Positions 7,418 through 14,891 of a DNA stretch of 48,574 nucleotides are shown piece by piece; position 1 is the stretch's first letter; each line of letters opens with the position of its first letter. A program made the position numbers and the translations under genes. The notes under the pieces were generated by a model that saw only the letters and a program-made list of their open reading frames with translations, did not search any database and was not told the origin of the DNA. The stretch is from the NCBI GenBank assembly GCA_022508365.1, contig JAFLVH010000005.1, forward strand, positions 1-48,574, written 5' to 3'. This DNA is from Clostridiales bacterium (GTDB taxonomy: Bacteria > Bacillota > Clostridia > Christensenellales > Pumilibacteraceae).

Positions 7418-7436
7418 ACAAAGAGAGGTAAAAAAC

Positions 7437-7649
7437 ATGAGAGAGAACATTCATCCCGATTATCACGAGGTTACGGTAGAATGCGCGTGCGGCGCAAAGT
7501 TCGTAACGGGCTCCACGCAAAAAGGCGACGTGGTCAAAGTTGACATTTGCTCCAAATGCCATCCCTTCTACACCGGCAAGCAAAAGCAAGCCGAAACGGG
7601 CGGTCGCATAGCGCGCTTCAACGAGCGTTCGGGCAAATCCGGCAAATAG
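7437..7649 (+). CDS. rpmE: 50S ribosomal protein L31, zinc-binding C+ form
   Basis: 70 residues, the usual length. Four cysteines at 16, 18, 38 and 41 (VECACGAKF and [11 protein letters not shown]) form the zinc site that marks the C+ paralogue, which zinc-starved cells replace with the C- form. The N-terminus [16 protein letters not shown] and the FYTGKQK box are typical. A GAGAGG ribosome site lies 9 nt upstream. In Clostridia rpmE is normally followed by DUF1385, prmC and prfA, as here, but two terminator-like hairpins separate it from the next gene, so most transcripts probably end after rpmE. Confidence 0.97.
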   Translation: MRENIHPDYHEVTVECACGAKFVTGSTQKGDVVKVDICSKCHPFYTGKQKQAETGGRIARFNERSGKSGK

Positions 7650-7660
7650 CTGTAAACCAA

Positions 7661-7691
7661 ACGGCGGGTCTTTTTAAGCCCGCCGTTTTTC
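7661..7691 (+). terminator. Rho-independent terminator after rpmE (first of two)
   Basis: ACGGCGGG (7661-7668) pairs with CCCGCCGT (7679-7686), followed by TTTTTCTTT. Confidence 0.85.
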
Positions 7692-7694
7692 TTT

Positions 7695-7721
7695 AAATCG
7701 AAACAACGTTTCGATTTTTTT
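7695..7721 (+). terminator. Second terminator-like hairpin, abutting the next start codon
   Basis: AAATCGAAAC (7695-7704), AAC loop, GTTTCGATTT (7708-7717), then a T run that ends exactly at the first ATG of the fusion gene at 7722. Confidence 0.7.
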
Positions 7722-9497
7722 ATGGTAAAAATAATGGCAAACCAAAACGACAATCAATACAATACAAAGGAAAAAACGCGCCGCACCATGATAGGCGGTC
7801 AGGCGCTGTTGGAGGGCGTCATGATGCGCGGAAAAACATCCGTGGCAATGGCGGTGCGCGCCCCAAGCGGCGAAATAGAGCTCCATACGGAAAGGCTGAA
7901 AAAGCAAAGTAAGGCGGCAAAAATCCCGGTTGTGCGCGGCGTTATTTCCTTTGTCAGCTCGCTCGCCGTCGGCATAAACTCGCTGCTTAAGTCCGCCGAG
8001 GTAAGCGTGCCGGAGGACGAGGCGCCGTCCAAAACCTCCACCGTCATTGCGACGATCATAGGCGTTGTGCTTGCCGTAGGTCTGTTTGTCGGCATTCCGC
8101 TGTTTATAAGCTTTGCAATCCGAAAATGGACTTCGTTTGACAATATCGCCGTAATATCGGTTATAGAGGGCGTGTCGCGCCTGTTGATATTCATCATATA
8201 CCTCGCGCTGATAAGGCTTATGAAGGATATAAAGCGCACGTTTATGTATCACGGCGCCGAGCACCGCACCATCAATTGCTACGAAAAGGGCTTGCCCTTG
8301 ACGGTGGAAAACGTGCAGTCGTGCTCCACCAAGCACAACCGCTGCGGCACTACGTTTATATTCTTTGTCGTGGTGTTTGCAATACTAATCTATGCGCTGC
8401 TCAACTGGGTGTTTTCGCTGTTTACCGGCTACGAGTATCTTTTTGAAAACTTCTTTTTTAAGCTTTTGATCAGACTTGCGCTTTTGCCGCTTATAGCCGG
8501 GCTTTCTTACGAGCTGCTCAGAGGCCTTGCGCTGCTTCCCGACAACAAGTTTACCGACGTAATTCGCGCGCCCGGATTGGCGCTTCAAAAGCTGTCTACG
8601 TGCATACCCGACGACGACATGGCGGAGGTGGCTATAGCCGCGTTCAACGCCGTGCTCGAGCTGGATTCTCAGCCTAACAAGGGCACTATGGATTTTTACG
8701 AGCGCGACTTTGCCGTCGAGCGCAAAAAGCTTGCGGATAGGCTGCCCGACAATCCTCAGGACGCCGACTGGATATATTGCGAGATTTTGGGCAAGTCTCG
8801 CGGCGAGCTCGGCGGTGTGGAAAAAATAAAAATCGGTCAGGTCAAACAGGCAAACAAATATGCGGACAGACTGCTTGCGGGCGAGCCGCTCGGCTACGTC
8901 TTAGGCAACGCCGAGTTCTGCGGAATAAAGCTCAAGGTGGACAATCGCGTGCTTATTCCGCGGTTTGAGACGGAGGTGCTTGCCGAGGAAGCGGTTAAGC
9001 TGGTGTCAGGCAGAGACAAGGCGCGCGTACTCGATATGTGCACGGGATCCGGTTGTATCGCCGCCGTAATCGCCAAAAACACCGCGGCGCAAGTGGTTGC
9101 CGCCGACGTGTCTGACGAGGCGTTGGAGGTTGCCAAAGCAAACCTAAGCGGCTTGGGCGCGGAGGTTGTCAAGTCCGACATGTTCGAGGGTATTGATGGC
9201 AAGTTTGACCTAATCGTATGCAATCCGCCGTACATACGCAGTGCGGAAATCGAGGGTCTGGAAAAAGAGGTAACTTGTCAGCCGCATATCGCGCTTGACG
9301 GCGGCGAGGACGGACTCAAGTTTTATCGCGTACTTGCGGACAAAGCAGGTGAATATTTAACCGACGGCGGCGCGATAATGATGGAAGTAGGATATGATCA
9401 GGCGCAAGACGTGATTAACCTATTCAAAAAAATCGGCAAAAGCCGAATAATAAAGGATTTAGACGGAAAGGACAGGATAGTGATATGCGAGAAATGA
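7722..9497 (+). CDS. prmC: Fusion: DUF1385 (YqhQ-like) membrane protein + PrmC release-factor glutamine methyltransferase
   Basis: One 591-residue frame holding two complete proteins. Residues 1-312 are DUF1385/YqhQ: IGGQALLEGVMMRG near the start, several membrane segments, MYHGAEHRTINCYEKG, STKHNRCGTTF, and the usual C-terminus DDDMAEVAIAAFNAVL. Residues about 325-591 are PrmC: the N-terminal helical part, GEPLGYVLGNAEF, the SAM-binding VLDMCTGSGC (from 436) and the catalytic NPPY at 501-504, which methylates the GGQ glutamine of release factors. The join is clean, with no stop or lost domain. ATG codon 323 has AAGGG nearby, so a separate PrmC could also be made. Starts at 7722 or 7734 lack a clear ribosome site. 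prfA, its substrate, overlaps the end. Confidence 0.9.
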   Translation: MVKIMANQNDNQYNTKEKTRRTMIGGQALLEGVMMRGKTSVAMAVRAPSGEIELHTERLKKQSKAAKIPVVRGVISFVSSLAVGINSLLKSAEVSVPEDEAPSKTSTVIATIIGVVLAVGLFVGIPLFISFAIRKWTSFDNIAVISVIEGVSRLLIFIIYLALIRLMKDIKRTFMYHGAEHRTINCYEKGLPLTVENVQSCSTKHNRCGTTFIFFVVVFAILIYALLNWVFSLFTGYEYLFENFFFKLLIRLALLPLIAGLSYELLRGLALLPDNKFTDVIRAPGLALQKLSTCIPDDDMAEVAIAAFNAVLELDSQPNKGTMDFYERDFAVERKKLADRLPDNPQDADWIYCEILGKSRGELGGVEKIKIGQVKQANKYADRLLAGEPLGYVLGNAEFCGIKLKVDNRVLIPRFETEVLAEEAVKLVSGRDKARVLDMCTGSGCIAAVIAKNTAAQVVAADVSDEALEVAKANLSGLGAEVVKSDMFEGIDGKFDLIVCNPPYIRSAEIEGLEKEVTCQPHIALDGGEDGLKFYRVLADKAGEYLTDGGAIMMEVGYDQAQDVINLFKKIGKSRIIKDLDGKDRIVICEK

Positions 9498-10564
9498 AGA
9501 CTGACAAGCTTGACGCTATAGTCGAGCGGTTTAACGCATTAGACCTCAAGATACAAGACCCGAGCATAATCTCCGACAACAAGCTGTGGGCGGAGCTTTG
9601 CCGTGAGCGCAGCGAGTTAGAGCCGATTGTGGAAAAGTACGGCGAGCTTAAAAAGGCAAAGGCGGATTACCGTGACGCACTGGAAATGCAAAAATCGGAC
9701 GATGCGGAAATGGTGCTGCTCGCCAAAGAGGAGTGCGAGACGCTTACGGAGAGCATAGAGCGCATCACCGAGGAGCTCAAGATAATGCTGCTGCCCAAGG
9801 ACCCCAACGACGGAAAGAACGCTGTACTGGAGATAAGACCTGCGGCAGGCGGCGAGGAGGCGGCGCTGTTTGCGGCGGAGCTCAGTAGAATGTACCGCAT
9901 GTTTGCCGAGCGCAGAAGGTGGAGCGTGGAGGACATATCCATCAACCAGACCGAGCTCGGCGGTATAAAGGAAGCGGTGTTCGGCATAAGCGGCAAGGAC
10001 GTCTTTTCTCAGCTCAAGTTTGAAAGCGGCGTGCACCGCGTTCAGCGCGTGCCCGTGACGGAAACGCAAGGGCGCGTTCACACCTCGACTGTGACGGTGG
10101 CGGTGCTTCCCGAGACCGAAACGGTGGACGTGGAAATATTGGAAAAGGACATAAAGATAGATACGTTCAGAGCAAGCGGCGCGGGCGGTCAGCACATTAA
10201 CAAGACTGACTCGGCTATTCGCATTACGCACTTCCCGACGGGGATAGTGGTAACGTGCCAGGACCAGCGCAGCCAGACCAAAAACAAGGAGCGCGCTTTT
10301 CAGGTGCTTGCTACCAAGCTGTACGACTATTATCAAGGACAAAAAGACGAGGAGTACGCGTCATTGCGCAAGGGTCAGGTGGGTACCGGCGACAGAAGCG
10401 AGCGCATACGCACGTACAACTTTCCGCAGGGGCGAGTTACCGACCACCGTATTAGCTACACCATTTATTCCATAGACGAGTTTATGAACGGCGACCTCGA
10501 CAAGATGATAGAAGCATTGCGCATCGCCGACCAAACGCGCAAGCTTGAGGGCGACACGGATTAG
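9485..10564 (+). CDS. prfA: Peptide chain release factor 1
   Basis: 359 residues, full length. It reads UAA and UAG in the ribosomal A site through the anticodon-like P-x-T motif (here PVT, in RVPVTETQGRVHTST) and triggers peptide release with GGQ (SGAGGQHINKTDSA). The N-terminal domain is the usual helical one. The ATG at 9485 overlaps the end of the prmC fusion and has AGGATAGTGAT upstream; an ATG at 9494, overlapping the prmC stop as ATGA, is an alternative. Co-location with its own methyltransferase is the classic order and supports the PrmC call. Confidence 0.97.
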   Translation: MREMKTDKLDAIVERFNALDLKIQDPSIISDNKLWAELCRERSELEPIVEKYGELKKAKADYRDALEMQKSDDAEMVLLAKEECETLTESIERITEELKIMLLPKDPNDGKNAVLEIRPAAGGEEAALFAAELSRMYRMFAERRRWSVEDISINQTELGGIKEAVFGISGKDVFSQLKFESGVHRVQRVPVTETQGRVHTSTVTVAVLPETETVDVEILEKDIKIDTFRASGAGGQHINKTDSAIRITHFPTGIVVTCQDQRSQTKNKERAFQVLATKLYDYYQGQKDEEYASLRKGQVGTGDRSERIRTYNFPQGRVTDHRISYTIYSIDEFMNGDLDKMIEALRIADQTRKLEGDTD

Positions 10565-10605
10565 CGCGGAGTATTTCTTTATATCAATTAAATAAAGGTC
10601 GAAAA

Positions 10606-11832
10606 ATGATAACGATAAAAGGCAAACACAACGAGGCGAAGATATTTACCGACGTGGTGGACGAGGGGTCTATTGCGCAGATTCAGACGATGTGCGATTC
10701 GCCTATATTTGCGCAGTCGAAAATTCGCATAATGCCGGACGTTCACGCAGGGGCGGGCTGCACTATAGGCACCACAATGACCATAACGGACAAGGTGGTA
10801 CCCAACATGGTGGGCGTGGATATCGGTTGCGGAATGGAGCTTATAAGGCTCGAACAAAATGAACTTGACCTTGACGCACTGGATAAGCTTATTTACGCGC
10901 GCATTCCGTCCGGATTTAATTACCGCGATAATCACCACGAATATACCGAGCAAATCGACTTAACCGAGCTGCGCTGCGTCAAAAAGGTGGATATTGACCT
11001 TGCGTACGTAAGCCTCGGCACGCTCGGCGGAGGCAATCACTTTATCGAGGCCGACAAGGACGAGGAAGGCAATATCTATATTGTCGTGCATTCCGGCAGC
11101 AGGCATCTCGGCTTGGAGGTGGCGGAATACTACCAAAAAGAAGGCTATCGGCGTCTTTGCGGCAACTCGCAGTCGCAGCTGCAGGAGCTAATAAAACAGC
11201 TTAAAGCCGAGGGGCGAGCAAAGGAGATAGAAAAGGTTGTTCGCGACGCTAAGCAAAAAACCGCGGAAATCCCGGAGGCTTTGGCGTACGTGGAGGGCAG
11301 CCTGTTTGACGATTATATACACGACATGCGCATAGTGCAGCGGTTTGCAGTGCTCAACAGGCAGGCGATGACAGACGAAATTGTGCGCGGGCTAAAGCTA
11401 TCGGTGGCGGAGCAGTTTACGACAATACACAACTATATCGACACTGACAACATGATTTTGCGAAAGGGTGCGGTGTCGGCAAAAAAGGGCGAGAAGCTTC
11501 TTATCCCCATCAATATGCGCGACGGCTCGCTCATCTGTATCGGCAAGGGCAACGACGACTGGAATGAGAGCGCTCCGCACGGCGCAGGTAGGATACTTAG
11601 CCGCGGCAAAGCGCGCGCCACGCTCACTATGGAGCAGTTCGAGCGCGAGATGTCGGGCATATTCTCGACGTCTATAAACGCCAGCACGCTGGACGAAAGC
11701 CCTATGGCGTACAAAAACATGGACGACATAGTAAACAACATAACGCCCACGGCGGACATAGTAAAACGCATTGTGCCAATATACAACTTTAAGGCAAGCG
11801 AGGAAGTATCCTTCGGCAAAAATCGCAAGTGA
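10606..11832 (+). CDS. rtcB: RtcB-family RNA-splicing ligase
   Basis: 408 residues. RtcB joins 2',3'-cyclic-phosphate or 3'-phosphate RNA ends to 5'-OH ends using GTP and manganese. Motifs: MPDVHAGAGCTIGTTM, GVDIGCGMEL (metal-binding Cys), GTLGGGNHFIE, HSGSRHLG, and the GMP-accepting His325 in SAPHGAGR. This is the shorter bacterial form. It starts 41 nt after prfA with only a weak ribosome site (AAGGTC), and may be co-transcribed with it. No archease or RNA terminal cyclase gene is next to it. A bidirectional terminator separates it from the convergent guaD. Confidence 0.93.
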   Translation: MITIKGKHNEAKIFTDVVDEGSIAQIQTMCDSPIFAQSKIRIMPDVHAGAGCTIGTTMTITDKVVPNMVGVDIGCGMELIRLEQNELDLDALDKLIYARIPSGFNYRDNHHEYTEQIDLTELRCVKKVDIDLAYVSLGTLGGGNHFIEADKDEEGNIYIVVHSGSRHLGLEVAEYYQKEGYRRLCGNSQSQLQELIKQLKAEGRAKEIEKVVRDAKQKTAEIPEALAYVEGSLFDDYIHDMRIVQRFAVLNRQAMTDEIVRGLKLSVAEQFTTIHNYIDTDNMILRKGAVSAKKGEKLLIPINMRDGSLICIGKGNDDWNESAPHGAGRILSRGKARATLTMEQFEREMSGIFSTSINASTLDESPMAYKNMDDIVNNITPTADIVKRIVPIYNFKASEEVSFGKNRK

Positions 11833-11855
11833 ATATTAATTTTGATTAAACAAAA

Positions 11856-11886
11856 ACGTCACGCTACAAGCGTGACGTAATTTTTT
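11856..11886. terminator. Bidirectional terminator between rtcB and guaD
   Basis: Perfect 10-bp stem ACGTCACGCT (11856-11865), ACA loop, AGCGTGACGT (11869-11878), with A-rich left and T-rich right flanks. Confidence 0.85.
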
Positions 11887-11903
11887 GTTATTAAAAACGT
11901 TAA

Positions 11904-12368
11904 TCAGTAATTGACTTTATTTTTTATTTCCATATATTTTTTAAACAATTTTAGGCACTCGTCATGATCGATTTGAATGATTTTATCCTGCATGTTTTTT
12001 GTGGAGATTGAAAGGTGATTATAAAAAATTTCATCACGAAAGCCAATCATTGCGTTTTCCGCTATGGAGCAGCCGTAGTAAATTTTGTTTATGTTTGCCC
12101 AAAGGCACGCGCTTAGACACATAGGGCACGGTTCGCCCGTCGTGTAAATATCCGCGCCCGAAAGGTCAAAGCTTGAAATATTTGCGCAAGCGTTTCTGAT
12201 TGCGTCCATTTCGCCGTGGCAGGTGGCATCGTTGTTTGCGACAACTCTGTTGTGACCTTTGCCGATTACCTTTCCGTCGCGAACTATAACCGCGCCGAAC
12301 GGTCCGCCGTGACCCGAAGAAATTCCTTCTTCCGCTTCGGCTATTGCCATCTGCATAAACTTATTCAT
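11904..12368 (-). CDS. guaD: Guanine deaminase (cytidine-deaminase fold, GuaD type)
   Basis: 154 residues, close to B. subtilis GuaD. The zinc site is His51-x-Glu53 (CHGEMDAIRNA) plus Cys81 and Cys84 (EPCPMC). GGPFGAVIVRDG near residue 22 is a family hallmark. It would turn guanine into xanthine in purine salvage; a close relative acting on another base cannot be excluded. The ATG at 12366-12368 was chosen because GGGAGG lies just upstream; a start five codons earlier would lie inside that ribosome site. TATAAT sits about 60 nt upstream on the minus strand. More AT-rich than rtcB. Confidence 0.85.
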   Translation of the reverse strand: MNKFMQMAIAEAEEGISSGHGGPFGAVIVRDGKVIGKGHNRVVANNDATCHGEMDAIRNACANISSFDLSGADIYTTGEPCPMCLSACLWANINKIYYGCSIAENAMIGFRDEIFYNHLSISTKNMQDKIIQIDHDECLKLFKKYMEIKNKVNY

Positions 12369-12513
12369 AATGCCGCCTCCCATTTCAAAAACCGAATACT
12401 AATTGCCGTAAGAGTATTTATATTCAATATTATAACACAGTGCATGAAAAAAGTCGACAAAAATTACCGATTTTTTCGCGTGGAATTAGGTGGGTGAGTA
12501 TTACTTTTTTTTG

Positions 12514-12542
12514 TTGCTTTTCGGCCTAAAATATGGTAGAAT
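12514..12542 (+). promoter_or_regulatory. Promoter of the TIR-like gene
   Basis: TTGCTT (12514-12519), 17-bp spacer, TAGAAT (12537-12542). The predicted start near 12549 rules out upstream start codons and supports the ATG at 12574. Confidence 0.55.
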
Positions 12543-12573
12543 GTTACAAAATGCTGCTGTTGCGGGGCGGACC

Positions 12574-13857
12574 ATGATAGAAAATGTTTTTATAGCTTGG
12601 AGCGGCAATAAAGAGCTTGCGGATGAATTGGCAAAAATCTTTAATGCCAACGGAGATATGAAGCCCGTCGTAGGCGGCGGATTGCCTGTGGATACTTTTA
12701 TCGGTGCGCAGGTATTGGATCAAATAAATCGCTGCAATTGGGCGATTCTGTTGGTGGAAGACAAGAACGGAGCGGTCAGTCCCAATTTGATGTTTGAATG
12801 GGGATATATTATGGCAAGGCAGTCTGCCAAAAATGTCCACGCTTTTTTAATAAACAAATCCCCACGAGACTTGCCGAGCGACCTATTGGGATCGTGGGCG
12901 ACTAAAATAGATTTTGACAGAAACAAAGATGATTTGACGGACGTTGCCAAAAGTATTTATGACATATTCAAAGAAAATACCAAACACAAGAAAAGCAGAA
13001 TCTATTTCGATTTAATCAGCAATTGGAAAAACGTTTACGTCTATTTAACGGACGATTTGCCCGATACCAATCAAGAAATATGCGAATACATATTATCGGG
13101 CTGTTTGGCGGCATATTACTATCACGACAATCGCGTATTCAGGCATCTTTTAAGCGGTCTTACCGTTTCGGAAGAACTGAACTCAATGCTTCTTTTTGCA
13201 AAAGCTTACGTCGACGTTTTTTTGAATAGCGATAATATGACTAAGCCGCTAACACATGAAGAATTTTTTAAGCTAATGCATATATTTGATTCTACCATCA
13301 ACAGAAAACATAATTTATCCGAAGAATTGGATTTGTTTTTGGATATTTTATGTTACGATGTTTATGGGTTGGCTTGTTCGTTATATCTTAGAAATACCGA
13401 CATTGACAATACAATAAGAAGTCACTGTTCTCAAAAGGCAAAGGATTGTTATGAAAAGGACATACAATTGATAGAAGCTTTTGAAGAAAAGTCGCCTGCG
13501 AATATTTGCCTTGTGGCTTTACTAAAAAGTTATATATATAACGACATGTGCCATTTGTGCAGAGATTCTTTTTCCGATATGGACTCGTTTTTGCGCTATT
13601 TGGCAATTGCCGTGGACGAGAGAAAAAAGCTGTGGCAGACGTTTATGGCACACTATCCAAGCAACACATACCTGGCAACCAAGCTGGAACAAGAGTATAT
13701 GATAGCGTTAAGCGAACAATGTCGGTACATGGAAGATTCCTTTATGAAAACAATGTACAAAACAACTATAATCGCTAAATATCAAGAATGGGAAAAGGAA
13801 CTGTTTTACACCAGCTCGTTAACCAATAGAATCAAAAAGAATATCGATTTATTTTGA
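12574..13857 (+). CDS. TIR-like domain protein with long helical C-terminus (defence candidate)
   Basis: 427 residues. Residues 1-130 look like a TIR / predicted nucleotide-binding fold: VFIAWSGN opening strand, a central QVLDQINRCNWAILLVEDK strand, then SPNLMFEWGYIMAR, whose Glu75 lies where the catalytic Glu of TIR NADases sits, and a closing LPSDLLGSW. Residues 140-427 are helical, AT-rich and unrecognised. Bacterial TIR proteins often destroy NAD+ in anti-phage systems, but no Thoeris, CBASS or Pycsar partner lies beside it. The ATG at 12574 follows GCGGGGCGGACC. The gene is clearly more AT-rich than its neighbours and sits in an accessory patch next to repeats and a tRNA, suggesting horizontal origin. 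Confidence 0.65.
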   Translation: MIENVFIAWSGNKELADELAKIFNANGDMKPVVGGGLPVDTFIGAQVLDQINRCNWAILLVEDKNGAVSPNLMFEWGYIMARQSAKNVHAFLINKSPRDLPSDLLGSWATKIDFDRNKDDLTDVAKSIYDIFKENTKHKKSRIYFDLISNWKNVYVYLTDDLPDTNQEICEYILSGCLAAYYYHDNRVFRHLLSGLTVSEELNSMLLFAKAYVDVFLNSDNMTKPLTHEEFFKLMHIFDSTINRKHNLSEELDLFLDILCYDVYGLACSLYLRNTDIDNTIRSHCSQKAKDCYEKDIQLIEAFEEKSPANICLVALLKSYIYNDMCHLCRDSFSDMDSFLRYLAIAVDERKKLWQTFMAHYPSNTYLATKLEQEYMIALSEQCRYMEDSFMKTMYKTTIIAKYQEWEKELFYTSSLTNRIKKNIDLF

Positions 13858-13897
13858 TATTGCTAATTGATAGATTTTTTTATGTAGATTGCCTATT

Positions 13898-13932
13898 GAC
13901 ACAAAGACCGCATTAATGGCGGTCTTTGTGTC
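13898..13932. terminator. Long perfect hairpin after the TIR-like gene
   Basis: A 14-bp perfect stem (13898-13911 with 13919-13932) with a 7-nt loop. It lacks a T run on either strand, so it is terminator-like in shape only; it could be a processing or 3'-protecting structure. Confidence 0.5.
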
Positions 13933-13995
13933 GTGGTAGAGGTAGTAATCTAAAACGAATATTTTTCGATAAATTTTAATTTATTGTAAAGCTTG

Positions 13996-14104
13996 TTTGT
14001 CATTCCGAGCGCAAGCGAGGAATCTCAACCTTAATGCAGCTTGCGACCAATAAAGCGGTTGAGATTCTTCACTGCACGCTGACGCGCTTGTTCAGAATGA
14101 CAAA
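13996..14104. repeat. Imperfect inverted-repeat element (REP/MITE-like)
   Basis: The left arm (13996-14030) starts TTTGTCATTCCGAGC and ends GAATCTCAACC. The right arm (14057-14104) is its complement with an insertion, starting GGTTGAGATTCTTCAC and ending CAGAATGACAAA. The 26-bp centre is unpaired. This resembles the GTCATTC...GAATCTC palindromic repeats scattered in intergenic regions of many bacteria. No coding capacity is seen. Confidence 0.7.
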
Positions 14105-14123
14105 ACCGACTCTCCGTTAAATT

Positions 14124-14216
14124 ATTGTTCATCGAACAATCATTAGCGAGTTTTCGAGCGACTTCATTAACGAAGTGACTTCATTTTTCATGCCGCTTTA
14201 GCGGCGCTTCATTTGT
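14124..14216. repeat. Array of small hairpins separated by CTTCATT words
   Basis: Three short palindromes (ATTGTTC-ATC-GAACAAT at 14124-14140; CTTC...GAAG at 14162-14175; GCCGC-TTTA-GCGGC at 14192-14205) and three copies of CTTCATT (14162, 14179, 14207) in under 100 bp. Together with the inverted repeat at 13996-14104 and the hairpin at 13898 it fills the gene-free stretch between the TIR-like gene and the tRNA. Confidence 0.45.
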
Positions 14217-14247
14217 AAAAACCCGAAACGGTTTGTTTCGGGTTTTT
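14217..14247 (-). terminator. Terminator of tRNA-Val
   Basis: Perfect 13-bp stem AAAAACCCGAAAC / GTTTCGGGTTTTT (14217-14229 with 14235-14247). On the minus strand it ends in a T run, 2 nt after the tRNA 3' end. Confidence 0.9.
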
Positions 14248-14249
14248 CA

Positions 14250-14325
14250 TGGTGGGCAATACAGGGCTCGAACCTGTGACTTTCACCACGTCAAGATGAC
14301 ACTCTCCCAGCTGAGTTAATTGCCC
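14250..14325 (-). tRNA. tRNA-Val (anticodon GAC)
   Basis: 76 nt including an encoded CCA. The cloverleaf closes fully: acceptor GGGCAAT/ATTGCCC, D stem ACTC/GAGT, anticodon stem TCATC/GGTGA around loop TTGACGT (anticodon GAC, reading GUC/GUU), and T stem ACAGG/CCTGT with TTCGAGC. It has its own promoter and terminator and is the only RNA gene I can place with confidence. Confidence 0.95.
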
Positions 14326-14345
14326 AAAAGTATTTGATTAGTTTA

Positions 14346-14374
14346 AGTCTAATATATTTTGGGTTTTTTGTCAA
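14346..14374 (-). promoter_or_regulatory. Promoter of tRNA-Val
   Basis: Minus strand TTGACA (14369-14374), 17-bp spacer, TAGACT (14346-14351), about 20 nt before the mature tRNA 5' end. Confidence 0.6.
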
Positions 14375-14382
14375 GCGTTTAC

Positions 14383-14411
14383 TTGTATTTGTTTATTAAA
14401 TATGTTAAAAT
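14383..14411 (+). promoter_or_regulatory. Leaderless-type promoter of dtd
   Basis: TTGTAT (14383-14388), 17-bp spacer, TAAAAT (14406-14411), then 6 nt to the ATG at 14418. It is divergent from the tRNA promoter. Confidence 0.6.
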
Positions 14412-14417
14412 GGCGGT

Positions 14418-14873
14418 ATGAAAGCTGTTATTCAAAGGGTGAGTAGCGCCGTTCTGTCTGTGGACGGGGCAGAAGTCGCCGCAATCGGGCAAGGACTTGT
14501 AGTGTACGTCGGGATCGAACAGACGGACGCAGAATCCGACGTTATCGCCATGTGCAAGAAGATCGCCGCCATGCGCATATTCTCGGACGAAAACGGCAAG
14601 ATGAATCTTTCGGTTTCGGATATTCGCGGTGAAATCCTTATGGTGTCAAACTTTACCCTTTGCGCCGATATTTCGCACGGCAACCGCCCGAGTTTTTCCT
14701 TTGCCATGCGGCCCGCCGTGCAGGCAAGCGCTATGTTCGACTACTGTGTGGATGTGATGGCCGATCTTTTGCAAAGCGTCGGGCTTTCCGATAGCGTCAA
14801 GAGCGGTATATTCGGCGCGGATATGAGCATCGATCAAGTCAACGACGGACCTGTTACAATAATTTATCCCTGA
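14418..14873 (+). CDS. dtd: D-aminoacyl-tRNA deacylase
   Basis: 151 residues, normal length. Dtd strips D-amino acids (and glycine from tRNA-Ala) from mischarged tRNAs. The start MKAVIQRVSSAVLSVDG and the cis-proline motif NDGPVTIIYP at the end are typical. The active-site motif, normally SQFTL, reads S77-N78-F-T-L, a Gln to Asn change. There is no Shine-Dalgarno; the -10 box lies 6 nt before the ATG, so translation is probably leaderless. It heads a likely operon with queH, uvrC-HAD and hprK. Confidence 0.93.
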   Translation: MKAVIQRVSSAVLSVDGAEVAAIGQGLVVYVGIEQTDAESDVIAMCKKIAAMRIFSDENGKMNLSVSDIRGEILMVSNFTLCADISHGNRPSFSFAMRPAVQASAMFDYCVDVMADLLQSVGLSDSVKSGIFGADMSIDQVNDGPVTIIYP

Positions 14874-14891
14874 TTATTTTTGCGGTTTATT

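Noticed and set aside
12490-12573. Longer N-terminus for the TIR-like protein
   Set aside because: The predicted transcription start near 12549 lies after these codons.
12490-13857. Thoeris, CBASS or Pycsar system
   Set aside because: No ThsA, cyclase or CapV-like partner is present within several kb; only the TIR-like gene is seen.
13860-14250. CRISPR array or small RNA gene in the repeat-rich gap
   Set aside because: The repeats are palindromic and differ in length and spacing; there are no regular spacers, no cas genes, and no clear promoter for an RNA.
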